Notes: a model not told the origin generated them from the letters alone. A DNA stretch of 64,000 bases from Clostridia bacterium UC5.1-1E11 (GCA_001305115.1 BCAA01000005.1:87888-151887); one strand, 5' to 3'; shown: positions 11,400-22,800, numbered from the stretch's first letter. A program made the numbers and translations.

Positions 11400-12571
11400 C
11401 TAAGATTCTTTTAGGGAATAGCGCCTTCCGGAATACCCTTGAATGATCCCCGCAAGCTCTAATTCTGTGACAGCTGGCAGCGCACAAACTGTGGGGATGT
11501 CAGCTTCCTGGCATAACTCCAAAAAAGGACGCGGCTCACAGGTGAGCACACGAAACAACGCCGCTGCATAAGGGGAAAGCCCGGCGGGTTCTTCTCTGTC
11601 TTCCGTATTCCCCTGCACCGTCTTCTGTTCTTTTTGAGCGGTCTCTATCAGCATAACACTTTCCGTCGATTCCTCCAAGTGGATTTTTCCTGGAAATCGG
11701 AAAAGATATTCCTGCAAAATATCATTCGCACAGCTGACTGCCCGCATTCCTTCGCGCAAAAGGTTGTTCGGCCCCTGAGAAGCACGGCTCCCCACCAAGC
11801 CGGGCACGGCAAAAACATCGCGGTTTTGATGGATGGCTTCGTTTGCGGTAATCAGTGAGCCGCTTTTTTCTGTGGCTTCCACTACCACTGTCCCTAAAGT
11901 AAGCCCAGAAATTAAGCGGTTGCGCACCGGAAAATGGTTGCGTAGAGCGGGCGTATGAGGAGGATATTCCGAAAGCAGCGCACCATTTTGCGCAATCGAA
12001 TCGCGGAGATCGGCATTGGCCAATAAATACGGATGGGAAATGCCGCATCCGAGGACACAAACGGTTTTCCCTCCTGCGAGAAGCGCGCCTTTATGCGCTG
12101 CTGTATCAATGCCCAACGCGCCGCCACTGACAACAATTGCGCCGCCTTTGGCCAGTCCATATCCCAAACTATGGGCAACACGCTTTCCTACCAGCGTCGC
12201 CTTACGTGTTCCCACAATGGAAACGGACGGAAATTCCAAAAATCTGGAAGCCTTCCCTGTACATATAAAACAGCTGGCGGGTTGTGAATTTGCCGGAGCA
12301 AAAAGGGATAGTCCCGGTCTTCTGGCGTCAAAATATGCTGCCCCAACTTCTGGCAAAGGTCGATCTGCGCCAACGCATCTTGTAACGTGTAGGTCCGCAA
12401 CGCAGCCAATTCACGCTGGGTAAAAATTCCCATTAAGCTCCATTCCCGTAACCCCGCACGATGGAATGCCTCCAAATTCTCAAAGGATTCCAGGATGTGG
12501 CGCGTCTTACTGCTGCCCGCTTGTAAGGCATGCTGCAACCAAACCCAATAGGCACGCTGGTCGATAGCCAT
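11400..12571 (-). CDS. dprA: DNA-processing protein DprA (one frameshift)
   Basis: Binds incoming single-stranded DNA and loads RecA in natural transformation. An N-terminal helical domain precedes the Rossmann-like DprA core with SIVGTRKAT, VVSGGALGIDTAAHKGAL, LLSEYPP and the GPNNLLREGM segment; a C-terminal winged-helix-like tail follows. About 391 residues after correction. One T is missing from the run near 12258: the frame LPDFWNFRPF should read LPDFLEFPSVSIVGTRK. The start is ATG at 12571, after AGGAGAAAGGAC. Confidence 0.93.
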
Positions 12572-12587
12572 CCTGTCCTTTCTCCTT

Positions 12588-13382
12588 TCAAATTCGCATC
12601 ATTTCCCACATCAGAATCGCCGCAGAAGCCGCTGCATTGAGCGACTCCGCACGCCCTCGCATGGGAATCGTCACAGCTTGGTCCCAGGCCGCCACAGTAT
12701 CTGCATCCAGTCCGTTCCCCTCATTGCCCACAGCGATGATAACAGGCTTTTCAAAGGAAAGCTCGGTTACTGGCTTTGCTGTGCGATCCGGCACCGCAGT
12801 ATATAATGCGAATCCGCGGTTCCGAAGAACCGGCGCCGCACCTGCCAAACTTTCCACGAAGCGAAAGGGCAGACGAAACACCGCTCCCATACTGGCACGC
12901 AATACCTTTGGGCTGTATACGTCGCAACAAGTCCCTGCCAATAACACACCGGCTAAACCCAAGGCCTCCGCCGTACGCAATACCGCCCCCATATTGCCCG
13001 GGTCCTGCAGATTCTCCACAGCCAACAGATGGCCTTTTGCTGGAAGATCTTCCAGCCCTACGGTCCCCGGCCGTTTTTGACACACGCAAAAAATTCCCTG
13101 CGTCGTCTTTGTCTCTGCTAACAGCTCTGCCACATGCGGGGCAATGAAACAGCGGTGTGCCGCAAGGGGCATGATCCGCTCAAGATAAGGCTTATAACGC
13201 TGTGCCGCCTGCTCTGTGTAAAACAGTGTTTGAATCACTATGCCGCTGTCCGCCGCATCGGCGCACAGACGAGCGCCCTCTAGTATAAAAAGGCCCTCGC
13301 TCCGGCGAAATTCCGCGGAGGAGGCAAGCTTTGCGGCATAGCGCACCCATTCATTTTTTCGGCTTGTAATCACATCCAGCAT
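12588..13382 (-). CDS. SpoU/TrmH-family RNA 2'-O-methyltransferase
   Basis: SAM-dependent 2'-O-methylase of the trefoil-knot (SPOUT) class, acting on rRNA or tRNA; the target cannot be told from sequence. 264 residues, intact. The N-terminal substrate-binding domain (RYAAKLASSAEFRRSEGLFILEG) is followed by the knot motifs VENLQDPGNMGAVLRTAEA, IIAVGNEGNGL and the C-terminal IPMRGRAESLNAAASAAI. It lies 16 bases upstream of dprA and downstream of the rplT terminator. Confidence 0.88.
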   Translation of the reverse strand: MLDVITSRKNEWVRYAAKLASSAEFRRSEGLFILEGARLCADAADSGIVIQTLFYTEQAAQRYKPYLERIMPLAAHRCFIAPHVAELLAETKTTQGIFCVCQKRPGTVGLEDLPAKGHLLAVENLQDPGNMGAVLRTAEALGLAGVLLAGTCCDVYSPKVLRASMGAVFRLPFRFVESLAGAAPVLRNRGFALYTAVPDRTAKPVTELSFEKPVIIAVGNEGNGLDADTVAAWDQAVTIPMRGRAESLNAAASAAILMWEMMRI

Positions 13383-13394
13383 AAATTCACCTAT

Positions 13395-13431
13395 AACGAA
13401 AAGTTGCGCCCGGTTTCTGTTCCGGGCGCAA
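13395..13431 (-). terminator. Terminator of the infC-rpmI-rplT operon
   Basis: Minus-strand stem TTGCGCCCGG/CCGGGCGCAA (13422-13431 and 13404-13413) with an eight-base loop and a CTTTT tail, placed directly after rplT. Confidence 0.85.
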
Positions 13432-13442
13432 TTCCAGCTTTT

Positions 13443-13796
13443 TTATCTTGCTGCTTTTGCCTTCTCGACCAGCGCCTTGAATGCGGCCTCGTCGCTCACA
13501 GCGATTTCAGCGAGCATCTTGCGGTTGAGGGCGATGTTTGCCTTCTTCAGCCCGTTCATGAACACCGAATAGCTGATATCGTTCATGCGGCAGGCGGCGG
13601 AGATGCGGGTGATCCACAGGCGGCGAAAATCTCTCTTTCTCTGCTTGCGGCCGATGTATGCATAGTTGCCGGATTTCATAACGGCCTGTTTGGCCATTTT
13701 AAAGTGCTTGCTCTTTGCACCAAAGTAGCCCTTTGCGAGCTTCAAAGTCTTTTTTCTTCTTTTGCGTGTCATCAACGCGCCTTTTACACGTGCCAT
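13443..13796 (-). CDS. rplT: 50S ribosomal protein L20
   Basis: Assembly protein of the large subunit and, in Bacillus, the autogenous repressor of this operon. 117 residues, intact, with the arginine/lysine-rich N-terminal arm ([18 protein letters not shown]) and the [13 protein letters not shown] core. The start is ATG at 13796 after a GGAGGT site. Last gene of infC-rpmI-rplT, followed by a strong terminator. Confidence 0.97.
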   Translation of the reverse strand: MARVKGALMTRKRRKKTLKLAKGYFGAKSKHFKMAKQAVMKSGNYAYIGRKQRKRDFRRLWITRISAACRMNDISYSVFMNGLKKANIALNRKMLAEIAVSDEAAFKALVEKAKAAR

Positions 13797-13852
13797 TTTA
13801 TATACCTCCAGTAATGGTTATAATTTTGTGAAAAACGAAGCGTTGCCTGTGC

Positions 13853-14049
13853 TTATTTATAAGGCACCAGGCGCTTCACCTGGCGTACATTCGTCTTATC
13901 CGCACAGTGGTCTGACGCAGGCCTCTCTTACGCTTGGTGGTCTTCTTGTTCAAAATGTGAGATTTATTGGCGTGGGCGCGGATGACCTTTCCGTTCTTAG
14001 AAAGCTTGAAGCGCTTTTTCGCGCCGCTGTGTGTTTTAATCTTGGGCAT
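13853..14049 (-). CDS. rpmI: 50S ribosomal protein L35 (one frameshift)
   Basis: Small basic large-subunit protein. [17 protein letters not shown] at the N-terminus is diagnostic. The start is ATG at 14049 after GGAGGAG. The raw frame stops at about 57 residues because one base is lost near 13898; restoring it gives [19 protein letters not shown] and the normal 65 residues ending at 13853. An essential-gene indel like this points to sequence error. Confidence 0.93.
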
Positions 14050-14072
14050 GGTATGCTCCTCCTTAAAAATGA

Positions 14073-14591
14073 TTATTTAGCGGGTTTGGATGCAAGGAAC
14101 ATCAGCATGTTGCGTCCTTCCAGCTTCGACGGTTTCTCCACATTGGCAATCTCGCTGAGCGCCTCTGCAAACCGCCGCATAATCTCGTGGCCCTGCTCGG
14201 GATGCCCCATCTCACGGCCGCGGAAGCGGATGGAAACCTTGACCTTATTGCCTTCCTTCAAGAATCGGGTGGCATGGCCAACCTTCGTCTCAAAGTCGTG
14301 GGTGTCGATATTGAGGGACAGGCGGATTTCCTTGATCTCGACGACACGCTGGTTCTTTCTGGCTTCCTTCTCACGTTTCGTCTGTTCAAACCGGTACTTT
14401 CCGTAATCGATAATCTTGCATACCGGGGGCGTTGCCTGCGGTGCAATTTTTACAAGGTCCAAATTTTGTCCGAACGCCATCTCCAGCGCCTTTGCAGTGG
14501 GCATCACCCCAAGCTGGTTGCCATCCGAACCGATGACACGCACTTCTCTGTCACGAATTTCTTCGTTAATCTGTAGTTCCTTGTTGCTAAT
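14073..14591 (-). CDS. infC: Translation initiation factor IF-3 with an AUU start
   Basis: Binds the 30S subunit, keeps the subunits apart and checks start codons. The conserved stretches [29 protein letters not shown] and [12 protein letters not shown] are present. The start is ATT at 14591, giving [12 protein letters not shown]: it lies eight bases after a perfect GGAGGT, and no ATG is available between that site and the conserved region. AUU starts are well known in infC, where IF-3 rejects the weak codon and so limits its own synthesis. About 172 residues. First gene of the infC-rpmI-rplT operon. Confidence 0.93.
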   Translation of the reverse strand: MSNKELQINEEIRDREVRVIGSDGNQLGVMPTAKALEMAFGQNLDLVKIAPQATPPVCKIIDYGKYRFEQTKREKEARKNQRVVEIKEIRLSLNIDTHDFETKVGHATRFLKEGNKVKVSIRFRGREMGHPEQGHEIMRRFAEALSEIANVEKPSKLEGRNMLMFLASKPAK

Positions 14592-14757
14592 GGTTAAGCA
14601 CCTCCAAATCACGTTATCTGCAATTCAACAAAAAAACGCGGGCAGAATTCCTCCGCTCGCGCATCAATACCACAGTTACAAACCGCTTCTGTGTACGTAT
14701 TGACCCATGACGGACGGAACCACACAGGTGTGGGCAATGCCCCGCTTTGTTTTTACC
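14592..14757 (-). promoter_or_regulatory. infC operon leader with a putative attenuator hairpin
   Basis: About 165 nt lie between the promoter and infC. On the minus strand a GC-rich imperfect hairpin around 14637-14660 (GCGG...CCGC pairing) is followed by a run of seven T, then the infC ribosome site. The position and form match the transcription-attenuating leaders known for infC-rpmI-rplT in Firmicutes. I cannot assign the anti-terminator fold by eye. Confidence 0.5.
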
Positions 14758-14762
14758 TATTA

Positions 14763-14791
14763 ACTTTATCATTCCATCCTTCATTTGTCAA
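14763..14791 (-). promoter_or_regulatory. Promoter of infC-rpmI-rplT
   Basis: Minus strand TTGACA (14786-14791), a 17-base spacer, and TAAAGT (14763-14768). The -35 box is perfect. Confidence 0.75.
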
Positions 14792-14898
14792 GGATTATTT
14801 CATCCATTTGGGTAGAAGATAAAAATTGTGTAATATTCTTTATTAAAACTATTTTATCGGTTCCCTGTACTACTATGAGCGCGAAAGGGATGAGCGCC

Positions 14899-15117
14899 AT
14901 GTGGAAAAAGATGCTGGCACCGATTCTGATTACTGTCCTTTTAGTCGCCTGGTTTGCAGTCTGGTTGATTGGTTGTGCCCTACTGCCTATCCCTTGGTTT
15001 TGGAAGGGAATCGGAATCCTCGTGTCCGCTGCATGGATCGGCGTATCGGTATATGTGTTGGTTCAACGAATCAAAGAAATAAGGAGCGGTGAAGAAAATG
15101 ATCTTAGTAAATACTGA
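14899..15117 (+). CDS. Small two-TM membrane protein
   Basis: 72 residues, not recognised. Two hydrophobic segments (residues about 5-24 and 30-54) are followed by a charged tail, VQRIKEIRSGEENDL. The start is taken as ATG at 14899 (MWKKMLAPIL) because AAAGGG lies ten bases upstream; in-frame ATGs at 14875 and 14890 are less well placed. The last 20 bases overlap the YbjQ-family gene, so the two are surely co-translated and probably work together. Confidence 0.6.
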   Translation: MWKKMLAPILITVLLVAWFAVWLIGCALLPIPWFWKGIGILVSAAWIGVSVYVLVQRIKEIRSGEENDLSKY

Positions 15118-15409
15118 TTATATCACGGGCAAAGAACTGGAAATGCTCAGTCTTGTAAAAGGAAGTACCATCCAGTCAAAGAACATCGGACGCGACATCA
15201 CGCAGAGTTTTAAAACCATCATCGGCGGTGAACTAAAAGCCTATACGGATATGATGAATGAAGCCCGCGCACTGGCCACGAAACGTATGGTGGAAGAAGC
15301 AGAGCAATTGGGAGCGGACGCGGTCATCAATATCCGCTATGCTTCAGCAGCTGTCATGCAGGGCGCTGCTGAGGTCATCGCATACGGTACAGCCGTAAAG
15401 TTTAAATAA
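15098..15409 (+). CDS. YbjQ/UPF0145 family protein
   Basis: A small family of unknown role, sometimes called heavy-metal-binding. 103 residues, with the family hallmarks near the N-terminus (ILVNTDYITGKELEMLSLVKGS) and GADAVINIRYASAAV near the C-terminus. ATG at 15098 is preferred over GTG at 15089 because AAGGAG lies 11 bases before the ATG but only two before the GTG. It overlaps the upstream membrane protein gene and is followed by a terminator. Confidence 0.85.
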   Translation: MILVNTDYITGKELEMLSLVKGSTIQSKNIGRDITQSFKTIIGGELKAYTDMMNEARALATKRMVEEAEQLGADAVINIRYASAAVMQGAAEVIAYGTAVKFK

Positions 15410-15432
15410 TAGGTCTTACGCACTCGTGCGCC

Positions 15433-15468
15433 AACGGGGAGATAGCTACACGCTGTCTCCCCGTTTTT
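15433..15468 (+). terminator. Terminator after the YbjQ-family gene
   Basis: Stem AACGGGGAGA/TCTCCCCGTT (15433-15442, 15456-15465) with a 13-base loop, then TTT. Confidence 0.85.
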
Positions 15469-15556
15469 CATTTTTCCGATATTCCCTGCATCCATACGGT
15501 CAAACCACTTTTGTAGAAATGTAGAAAATGCTGGTCACGTACGAAAAAACATCCTG

Positions 15557-15922
15557 TTAAACAAAGGTATATCCCGCCAATTCCAACGCTTTCCTGGCTT
15601 GGCAGAGGTGGTCGGTACGCACCAAGAGATAATCCGTATCAAATGTCGATACGGCAAACACCGGGATTTGTCTCTCCGCCAACACCCCGGTTATCTTTGA
15701 AAGGATGCCAACCAGTGTAAAATTCAAGGGGCCTTCCACGCGGAAACACCGCCATCCCCTCTCCTGTTGGAGGCACTCCATTGGGACCGACTCTACTGGA
15801 CAGACTAGCGACAGTTCTTCATCTGTCTTTCCCACAAACACAAATTGGGCCTCCCACGGAACTTGTTCCGCACGAGCAAGTTTACAGACGGCGAACTCCT
15901 CATTCAAAAGCTTTAATTGCAT
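15557..15922 (-). CDS. ACT-domain amino-acid-binding protein
   Basis: About 121 residues made of two ACT-like halves; the C-terminal one (LVGILSKITGVLAERQIPVFAVSTFDTDYLLV) is clear. Such proteins bind amino acids and have no known catalysis. The start is ATG at 15922, ten bases after AAAGGAG, inside the last codons of addA, which it overlaps by 23 bases. The overlap suggests co-transcription with addAB, though no functional link is obvious. Confidence 0.75.
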   Translation of the reverse strand: MQLKLLNEEFAVCKLARAEQVPWEAQFVFVGKTDEELSLVCPVESVPMECLQQERGWRCFRVEGPLNFTLVGILSKITGVLAERQIPVFAVSTFDTDYLLVRTDHLCQARKALELAGYTFV

Positions 15923-18900
15923 ATTCAGGCAACTCCTTTCCACGAATCTCCCGGTTTAAGAAGAACGAGTACAGCAGGCATTCCTTGACCGGAATGCCGG
16001 TGCAAGCCACAAGTGCCCGGCGGTACAGGGCGAGCTGGGCCGCATATCGCTTCCAAAGGGCTTCTTCATCCTTGGCATGGTCGGTCTTAAAGTCTACCAC
16101 CACCCATTTGCCGTCCTCCTCAAAAGCACAGTCCACTGCCCCCTGCATTACAACCGCTTCATTTGCGAGCGTTTGGGGCAATCCGGGCTGTACCTCGCCC
16201 GCAGTAATTTCCACTGTAAATCGGTATTCCCGCAGGATCTGGTCTGCTTGGAACATTCTCTGTGCCAAAGAGGAAGCAAAAAATGCTTGTACACGTCTGA
16301 TCTCTACAGCCTCCCCCTCTTCCCGAGAAAGGAATCCCTGCTTTACCAAACGGTCCTTCTCTTGTGCAGGATCAACACGCGCCACCGCAAAGTCGCAGAA
16401 CTGCATAAAATGATGCAAGGCTGTCCCGCGCTCTGCGGGAGTCAACCCCTGTTCGCTTAAAAAGGCTGGCCGTGCCGTAGCAGCATATTGAAAGGAAAAC
16501 GGTTCTGCCGCCAAATCGCTGGCAGCCACCTTGGTTGGCACACCGCGCAATCCATCGTATGGATAAACATAGTTTAGTTTCTGTTCCAAATCTTTCTGAA
16601 GGGTTATGTCCGGAAGCGCTTGCCCTTCCTCCTCAATGGGCAAAGATTCTTCCTGTACTTCCGGATAAACCACACCGATTTTCCATGGAGTATCGCAGGG
16701 CAATGTAATCCCCGGCAAAGCGGCAGCCATCTCGCGCAATACTCCTCCATCCGGATGGCGCATCGCACATAGGAGCAGCCAGTCGGAAATGCAGGAAGCA
16801 CTGCGCACCACATAGGGCTGTAGCCTCGGTTCTTCCGTCAAACGGGAGGCCAACTTTCCCAGTGTCTTTCTGCATCCTTGACCGTAGTCAACAGAAGAAG
16901 CTTTTCTTTTGCGCGTGTCATTGCCACATACAATACGCGCAACTCCTCGCTCATCTCTCCGCGGTCGATCTCCAAAGCAGCTGCTTCCCGCGGAAGCGTG
17001 GTCATCCGTGCACCGGTTTCCGAGTCCCTCAGTTTTACCCCCAACCCCAATTCCGGATGCAGCAATACATCGCCGCGCTCCTTATTGAAACGGCGAGAAC
17101 ATCCAGCCAAAATACACACGGGAAATTCCAGACCTTTGCTTCGATGAATGCTCATAATCTGTACGACTTCGGCTCCACTCACAGAGGACGCCGAGGCGAG
17201 GTCTGCATCTTGCTGCTCCAAGCGATCCAGCATACGCACAAAACCGGACAGACCATTGAAGCCAGAACTCTCATATTTTTTTGCGTATTCCATCAGTAGG
17301 CGTACATTCGCCAATCGAAGCGCTCCATTGGGCATCGCCTGTACCAGATCGGGATATCCGCTCTTTTCGTAAACAAGATGAATCAAACGGTCCGAAGGCA
17401 GTGTAGCGGCCAACATGCGATATTCTTCAATATCCCGCAGAACTTGCTCCGCACGCCCATTCCCATCCTGAGACGCCCGTACCAGGCAACGTAGAGCGGT
17501 TCTTTTCGCTCCTTCGCACGAATATCCGCCAGATCATCCGGAGTGAATCCATAGATAGGGCTCATCAGTACCGCCAAAAGTGGAATATCCTGAATGGGAT
17601 TGTCGATGACGCGCAACAACGACACCGCTACGGCCACCTCTGGAGCAGCAAAGAATCCCCCGCCGGTATCCGCCCAAGCGGGAATCCCCAATCGCTGCAA
17701 TTCCTTGGCGTATTCTTTGGCATATCGGTTTGCACTGCGCAGCAGGATACAAAAATCGTGATACCCTACCGGACGTTGAACACCGTCCTCTGTGACCTGC
17801 AAGCCTTCCGCCAACATCCGATGAATCCGTTGTGCAATATAACGGCTCTCTGCGCGCACCATCTCCTCTTCGTCCCCTTTGGAGAGGTCGAGGACCGTCA
17901 ATTCTGTATCCGCCCCAGAGGAAGGTGGATACGCTGCACCGGGAACTAACTCTTCCCCTTCTCCATAATCAAGGTCGCCTGTTTGGACGCTCATCAGTTG
18001 GCGAAAAACAAAATTGACTGCGCCTGTGACCCCCGCCCGGCTCCGGAAATTCCGATCCAGAGCAATGCTTGCCGGATAGGCGTCCAATGTTCGGTCATAG
18101 GGCGGGTAAGCAGCCCGGCGGCGCAGAAAAATCTGCGGCATGGCTTGCCGGAAACTGTAAATGCTCTGCTTAACATCGCCTACAAAAAGAGATTGGATTC
18201 CTCCCGGGAAACTGCGCGAAAAATCATATCCTGTGCCTCGTTGGTATCTTGGTACTCGTCCACCATGATCTCATCGAAGCGGGCAGCCAACTCCTCGGCA
18301 TCTGAAGTACGGACCACACCTTCCGGCGTATCGCGGACCAAAAGCTTTAGCGCCCAATGCTCCAAATCCCCAAAGTCGGCTGCACGGCGCTCCTGCTTCA
18401 TCCGGTCAAGCGTTTCCCCAAAACGAAGAGTCACTTCAAACAGTTTGGCTACCAATGGAGCCAATTGTGCGATGTCCTCTGCACATTCCTCTTCACTCTC
18501 ATGGAATAACCCCGTCAGTTTTTCTATGGTCGCTTTGACTTCTTTGCGGGATGCGGTCAACTTATTTTTGAGCGGGTCATCTCCATAGCCACGCAAAGGT
18601 TTCAGCTTCTCATAGGAAAAATTCCGGCATGCAAAAGCAAGTCCGTTCCAATTCTTCTCTTGTACGTACGTCTGCAATGCAAGCAATCCGGCCAAATCCG
18701 AAGCATATGCATCGTGATAGGCTTTCTGGATGGCCGCCTCCTGTTCCATCAAAGACAACGCATTTTGCGTCAACGCGACCGCATATGTTATGGCATCCTG
18801 CGCATAATGCAGAGCGGTTTCCCCCCAAACCGTCTGAGAGGCAGGGAGTTCCTCCCGGTAAAGCGCGGCTTTCTCACGCAACCAGCGCTCTGGAAACGGA

Positions 18901-19454
18901 TGCGAACGAACAAATTCATAGAGTGTTTCCACAGTCGATACGAGCTGTGCATCATCGCGTCCAGCAGAAAAAGCATCCACTAACTGAAAGAATAGCGCGT
19001 CTCCCAACGCATAATATTCGTCCAACACCTGAGTGATCGCATCGTGCCGCAGCAACGTCATTTCCGCATCGTCTAAGATGCGGAAATCCGGCGATACATC
19101 GAGCTTATAAAAGTTTTCTCGCACCAGTTCGCTGCAAAAACTGTGTATGGTGCTGATCTGTGCCCGCGCCAATAAAATCTGTTGGCGCTGTAGGCGAACA
19201 TTATATGGGTCCTCTTCCAACAGACGGGAAATTTGTGCAGCTATACGGTCGCGCATTTCGGCCGCTGCCGCCTTTGTAAAGGTAACCACCAAAAGGCGGT
19301 CTGCATCTGTGGGATGCTGCTCATCCGTCAACCGCTCCATCACGCGCTGCACCAAAACAGCGGTTTTCCCCGAACCAGCAGCAGCAGAAACCAATAGGGT
19401 TCCGCCGCGCGCCTCAATGGCGTCCCGCTGGCTGGGGGTCCAATTTCGGCCCAT
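15900..19454 (-). CDS. addA: ATP-dependent helicase/nuclease AddA (three frameshifts)
   Basis: UvrD-like helicase plus nuclease subunit that, with AddB, resects double-strand breaks and loads RecA at Chi. Walker A AAGSGKTA is at 25-32, motif Ia FTKAAAAEM follows, DEYQDTN marks Walker B, and the C-terminal RecB-type nuclease shows WVVVDFKTDHA. About 1184 residues once corrected, the family norm. Single-base losses occur near 18176 (NLFLVGDVKQSIYSF expected), near 17487 (VALVRASQDGNGRAEQ expected) and near 16873 (ERTLGKLASRLTEE expected). The ATG at 19454 lies inside the corrected end of addB. Confidence 0.92.
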
Positions 19455-22400
19455 CCGGTTCTTCCTCCCTCTCCGTCAATTCTGCGATCACAGCATCGCG
19501 ATCCCATTTGTTCATCTGTCTTGCTGTATCCTCCTGTTCCCTGCAACAAACCGCAAAATAGGGACACCAGTTGCAGCGTCCGTATCCCCCTTGAGGGGCA
19601 CAGCTGCCAAATGGCCGCGGTGAAGTTCTTCCGCCATAGAAGCTGCTAAGTCCCGCACCCGGCGCAGAATGGCATTCATTTCCCGCGGGGATACCACGCT
19701 ATCCCGCCTCGCAGGCACGCCATTTTTCAGGACTACCGGGATATAGGTCCCAGCAGCATCGGGCTCCATCGCGGTCAAGATGTCTGGGTCATCGATCAGC
19801 AAACCGTTCATGCGTAGCTTTTTGGCTTCTTCCCTCTGGATTTTTTCTTTAGAAACATCGCGCGCGGCAGAAAGGTTCGGCCGGGAAGCTGGGACATAAA
19901 GGATTCCCGCAGGTGCAAGTTTGCCACCATAACGTGCTTCTGCATTTTCACTGAGAGTAGCCAGATAAATCAGCATCTGCATGTTGACGCCATAGATCAC
20001 ATCGGACAGTTTGAACTCTTTCTTTCCAGTTTTATAGTCCACCACACGCAGATACTGCACGCCGTCCCGATCAAACAGATCCACCCGGTCCACTTTTCCA
20101 TTGATAGATACCATTCCTCCATCCGACAGAGGAATCGCCAGCGGAGGGATTCCATCGCCGCCGATCGGCAATTCAAAATCGACCGGCTCAAACCGGCTCT
20201 GACAAAGTTCCTCTGCAATGTGGGCAACGATCACCAATGCGGCCTCGGATAACCGCGCAAAAAGATAGGTAAACCGCGGCGTTTTATTCTGCATCCCCCC
20301 CAAGCGGGTCTCCAGATACTGTTCCAAAAGGCTGCCAATCTCTTCTTTGAGTTCTTGCTGTTTCATTGCGTGGAGCTTTTGAGCACCTGTATCGCGGAAG
20401 AGATGTTCCAGTAGATAGTGCATCAAGCTTCCATATTCCAAGGCGTCCATCTCGGCGGTACGGCGCTCTTTTGCCCGCAACCCATACCGGCAAAAATATT
20501 GAAACCGGCAGAGATAGAACGTTTTCAATTTGAGTTGCTGAAACATTCATATTTACGCCAAATAACTTTTGCGCCTTCCGCTCATCTGCAAAGGTAACCA
20601 CCCGTTTCTTTGCAGCGCGGTCCAAGGCTGCTATACGCGCCTCGTATTCCCGGCGTTCGGTGAAGAGCTTCCGCATCGTAGCGGAGAGCGGCGTATTATC
20701 GTTCCAGTTTTGAGCCGCTAAAGCAAACGCAGGCTGTTCTGCATTGGTCATCCACGTCTGAGGAATACTGTAAGGAGTATATACCGGCAAATCCTGCAAA
20801 ATTGCCAGTGATTCTGTGACAATCGGAGATGCGTGCTTCGGTTCCCCCTCTATTCCAGCAGCCGGGAAGCTGATATAAAGGCGTTCAGAAGCTGCACTCA
20901 TAGCCGCATAGGCCAAAAACCGCTCCTGCACAGCAATCCCCTCTAAGGTATCGTTCAGCGGTAACCCCAAGGCAATCAATTCCCGACGTTCTCCGTTGCT
21001 AAATACACAGTTCGCACTGGGAGAAAGGGGAAAATCCCCCTGGGTCGCCCCTAAAAGAAAAACCACCTTGGGTTCTTCTGTTCGGATACGGTCCGCTGCG
21101 CCAACGGTCACCTCATCCAACCCCTCTGGAATGCTCGCAATGTCATTCGCTAGGATCACCAAGCGCAGTAACTCCGCATACCGCGTGTACTGTAGGCAAC
21201 ATCCCTTGAGCACCAGAGCGCTTTGGTCGAGAATCGCCATTAGTATGTCCCACAGGCGAAGCTGTCGTTCCGCGAGTTCTGTCCTACCATTTGCAGCAAG
21301 CCGACCCGCCAATGCTTTCAGATGTTCGGCAGCCTGTAGATCGGACAAAAGCCGGTACACCGCCAAAGCCATTCCTTCTCCGTCCACCTCTACCACACGC
21401 TTTGAAAAACGGAGCAGCGGTTCTACGATCGTTCTCCGGTTCTGATTCAAAGATTCCAACTGCTGCTGGTCATGATCGGTCCATTCCTCTGCAAACCCCT
21501 GTGGATGATCCGTCCATTCTTCTTTCCACTTTCGTCCGGAGAGATTCCAAAGATATGTATAGTTTTCCAGTTCGGAAATTTGCTCTGTAGATAGTCCCAC
21601 CAGGCCGGTTTTCAAAAACGTAAATACATCCCCAGAGGCAAAACCTGACCGCACCACCTGAAAGGCAGAAAGAACCAACCGCATCAGTGGTTCGGCGTCT
21701 ATCGCCTGTGGCTTGTCCATAAAATATGGGATATTCCGATGTTCCAAAGCCACATCCAGGATTCCCCTATACTGCTCTGGCGTACGAACGATGACTGCAA
21801 AGTCTCGATAACGGTATCCGCGCTCCATCACCAAATTGCGAATCGTAGCTGCTACATATTCCGCTTCATCATACAAGTCTTTCGCTTCATAGAGAACCGC
21901 TCCTGAGGCGGGGCACGAAGCACGGCGAGTCGTCCGGAATACATTCGCTTCCAGAGCAGAAAGCCCTTTTGACCGGAATCGCTTTCCTGGCTCCAGAAGC
22001 TCCGGGGCAGCCACTTTAACCCCTCGCTCTTTGGCCATCCGGATCAACGTGTTTCCCGTATGGCGCACAAGCGAGAACAATCCCATCCCCCGTTCCGGAT
22101 CATCCAGCTGATCGACACACAGGGAGACGTACACTTCGTCCGCCTGTTCCAGCATGGAAGCAAGGATTTGATATTCTTGAACCGTAAAGCTCTGAAAAGA
22201 ATCGAGCGCCACCACACAATTTTTGAAAAAGGCATGCTCTTCCAGCAGGGCCTTTAATCGGGTAAGATCATCCAGAGGGTCCACATAACTTTGCGCTACC
22301 AGGGCATCATATGCCGCGAAGATCAAGGCGAGCTCTTTCGCCTTCTGCCGCAGTGTACTGGACAATGGACTTGCCGGTATCTCCGCCGCATCGGACAGAT

Positions 22401-22800
22401 CTTTCGGATGAATCCCACACATCTTTAATTCTGCTGCTTCTTCCAGAAGCAAGCGAACCAGTTCTGTATCCTCTGCACTTTTCCGGTAAAAATCCAACTG
22501 GTCCTTCACTTGTTCCAGCGCCAGGCTCATAAAGATACTGCGTCCACCGTCATCCAGACGCCGGCCCGCCACACCTCCATATGTGCGAAACGCCCGATCC
22601 GCCAGTCGAGAAAAACTGAGCACCCAAACACGTTGTGCATCTTTTGGTCCCAAAAGGCGCAACATTGCCCGTTCATTCTGGAAGGACCCCTGTTCTGGTA
22701 CAAGCAAAATCGGCTGTCGGGTTACAGGTGTTTCCTTTAACAAATTGCGCAGATATGTGGTCTTTCCACTTCCTGCACGTCCAAGAAGTAAATGTAGCAA
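19414..22800 (-). CDS. addB: ATP-dependent nuclease subunit AddB (two frameshifts)
   Basis: Partner of AddA with an inactive-helicase fold, a second nuclease domain and an iron-sulfur cluster. LLLGRAGSGKTTYL is at the N-terminus; VVDYKTGKK marks the nuclease. The cluster cysteines appear only after correction: one in LCRFQYFC and three in CNWCPYFAVC (CX2CX5C). The indels are an extra A near 20526 and a lost C near 19595; without the second fix the raw frame ends at 19512 and lacks the cluster. TTG at 22800 is chosen as start because GGAGGGG lies just upstream; the corrected stop at 19414 overlaps addA by 41 bases. Confidence 0.9.

Noticed and set aside
15900..19454. Four separate helicase/nuclease genes
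   Set aside because: The pieces join into one normal-length AddA with single-base repairs.
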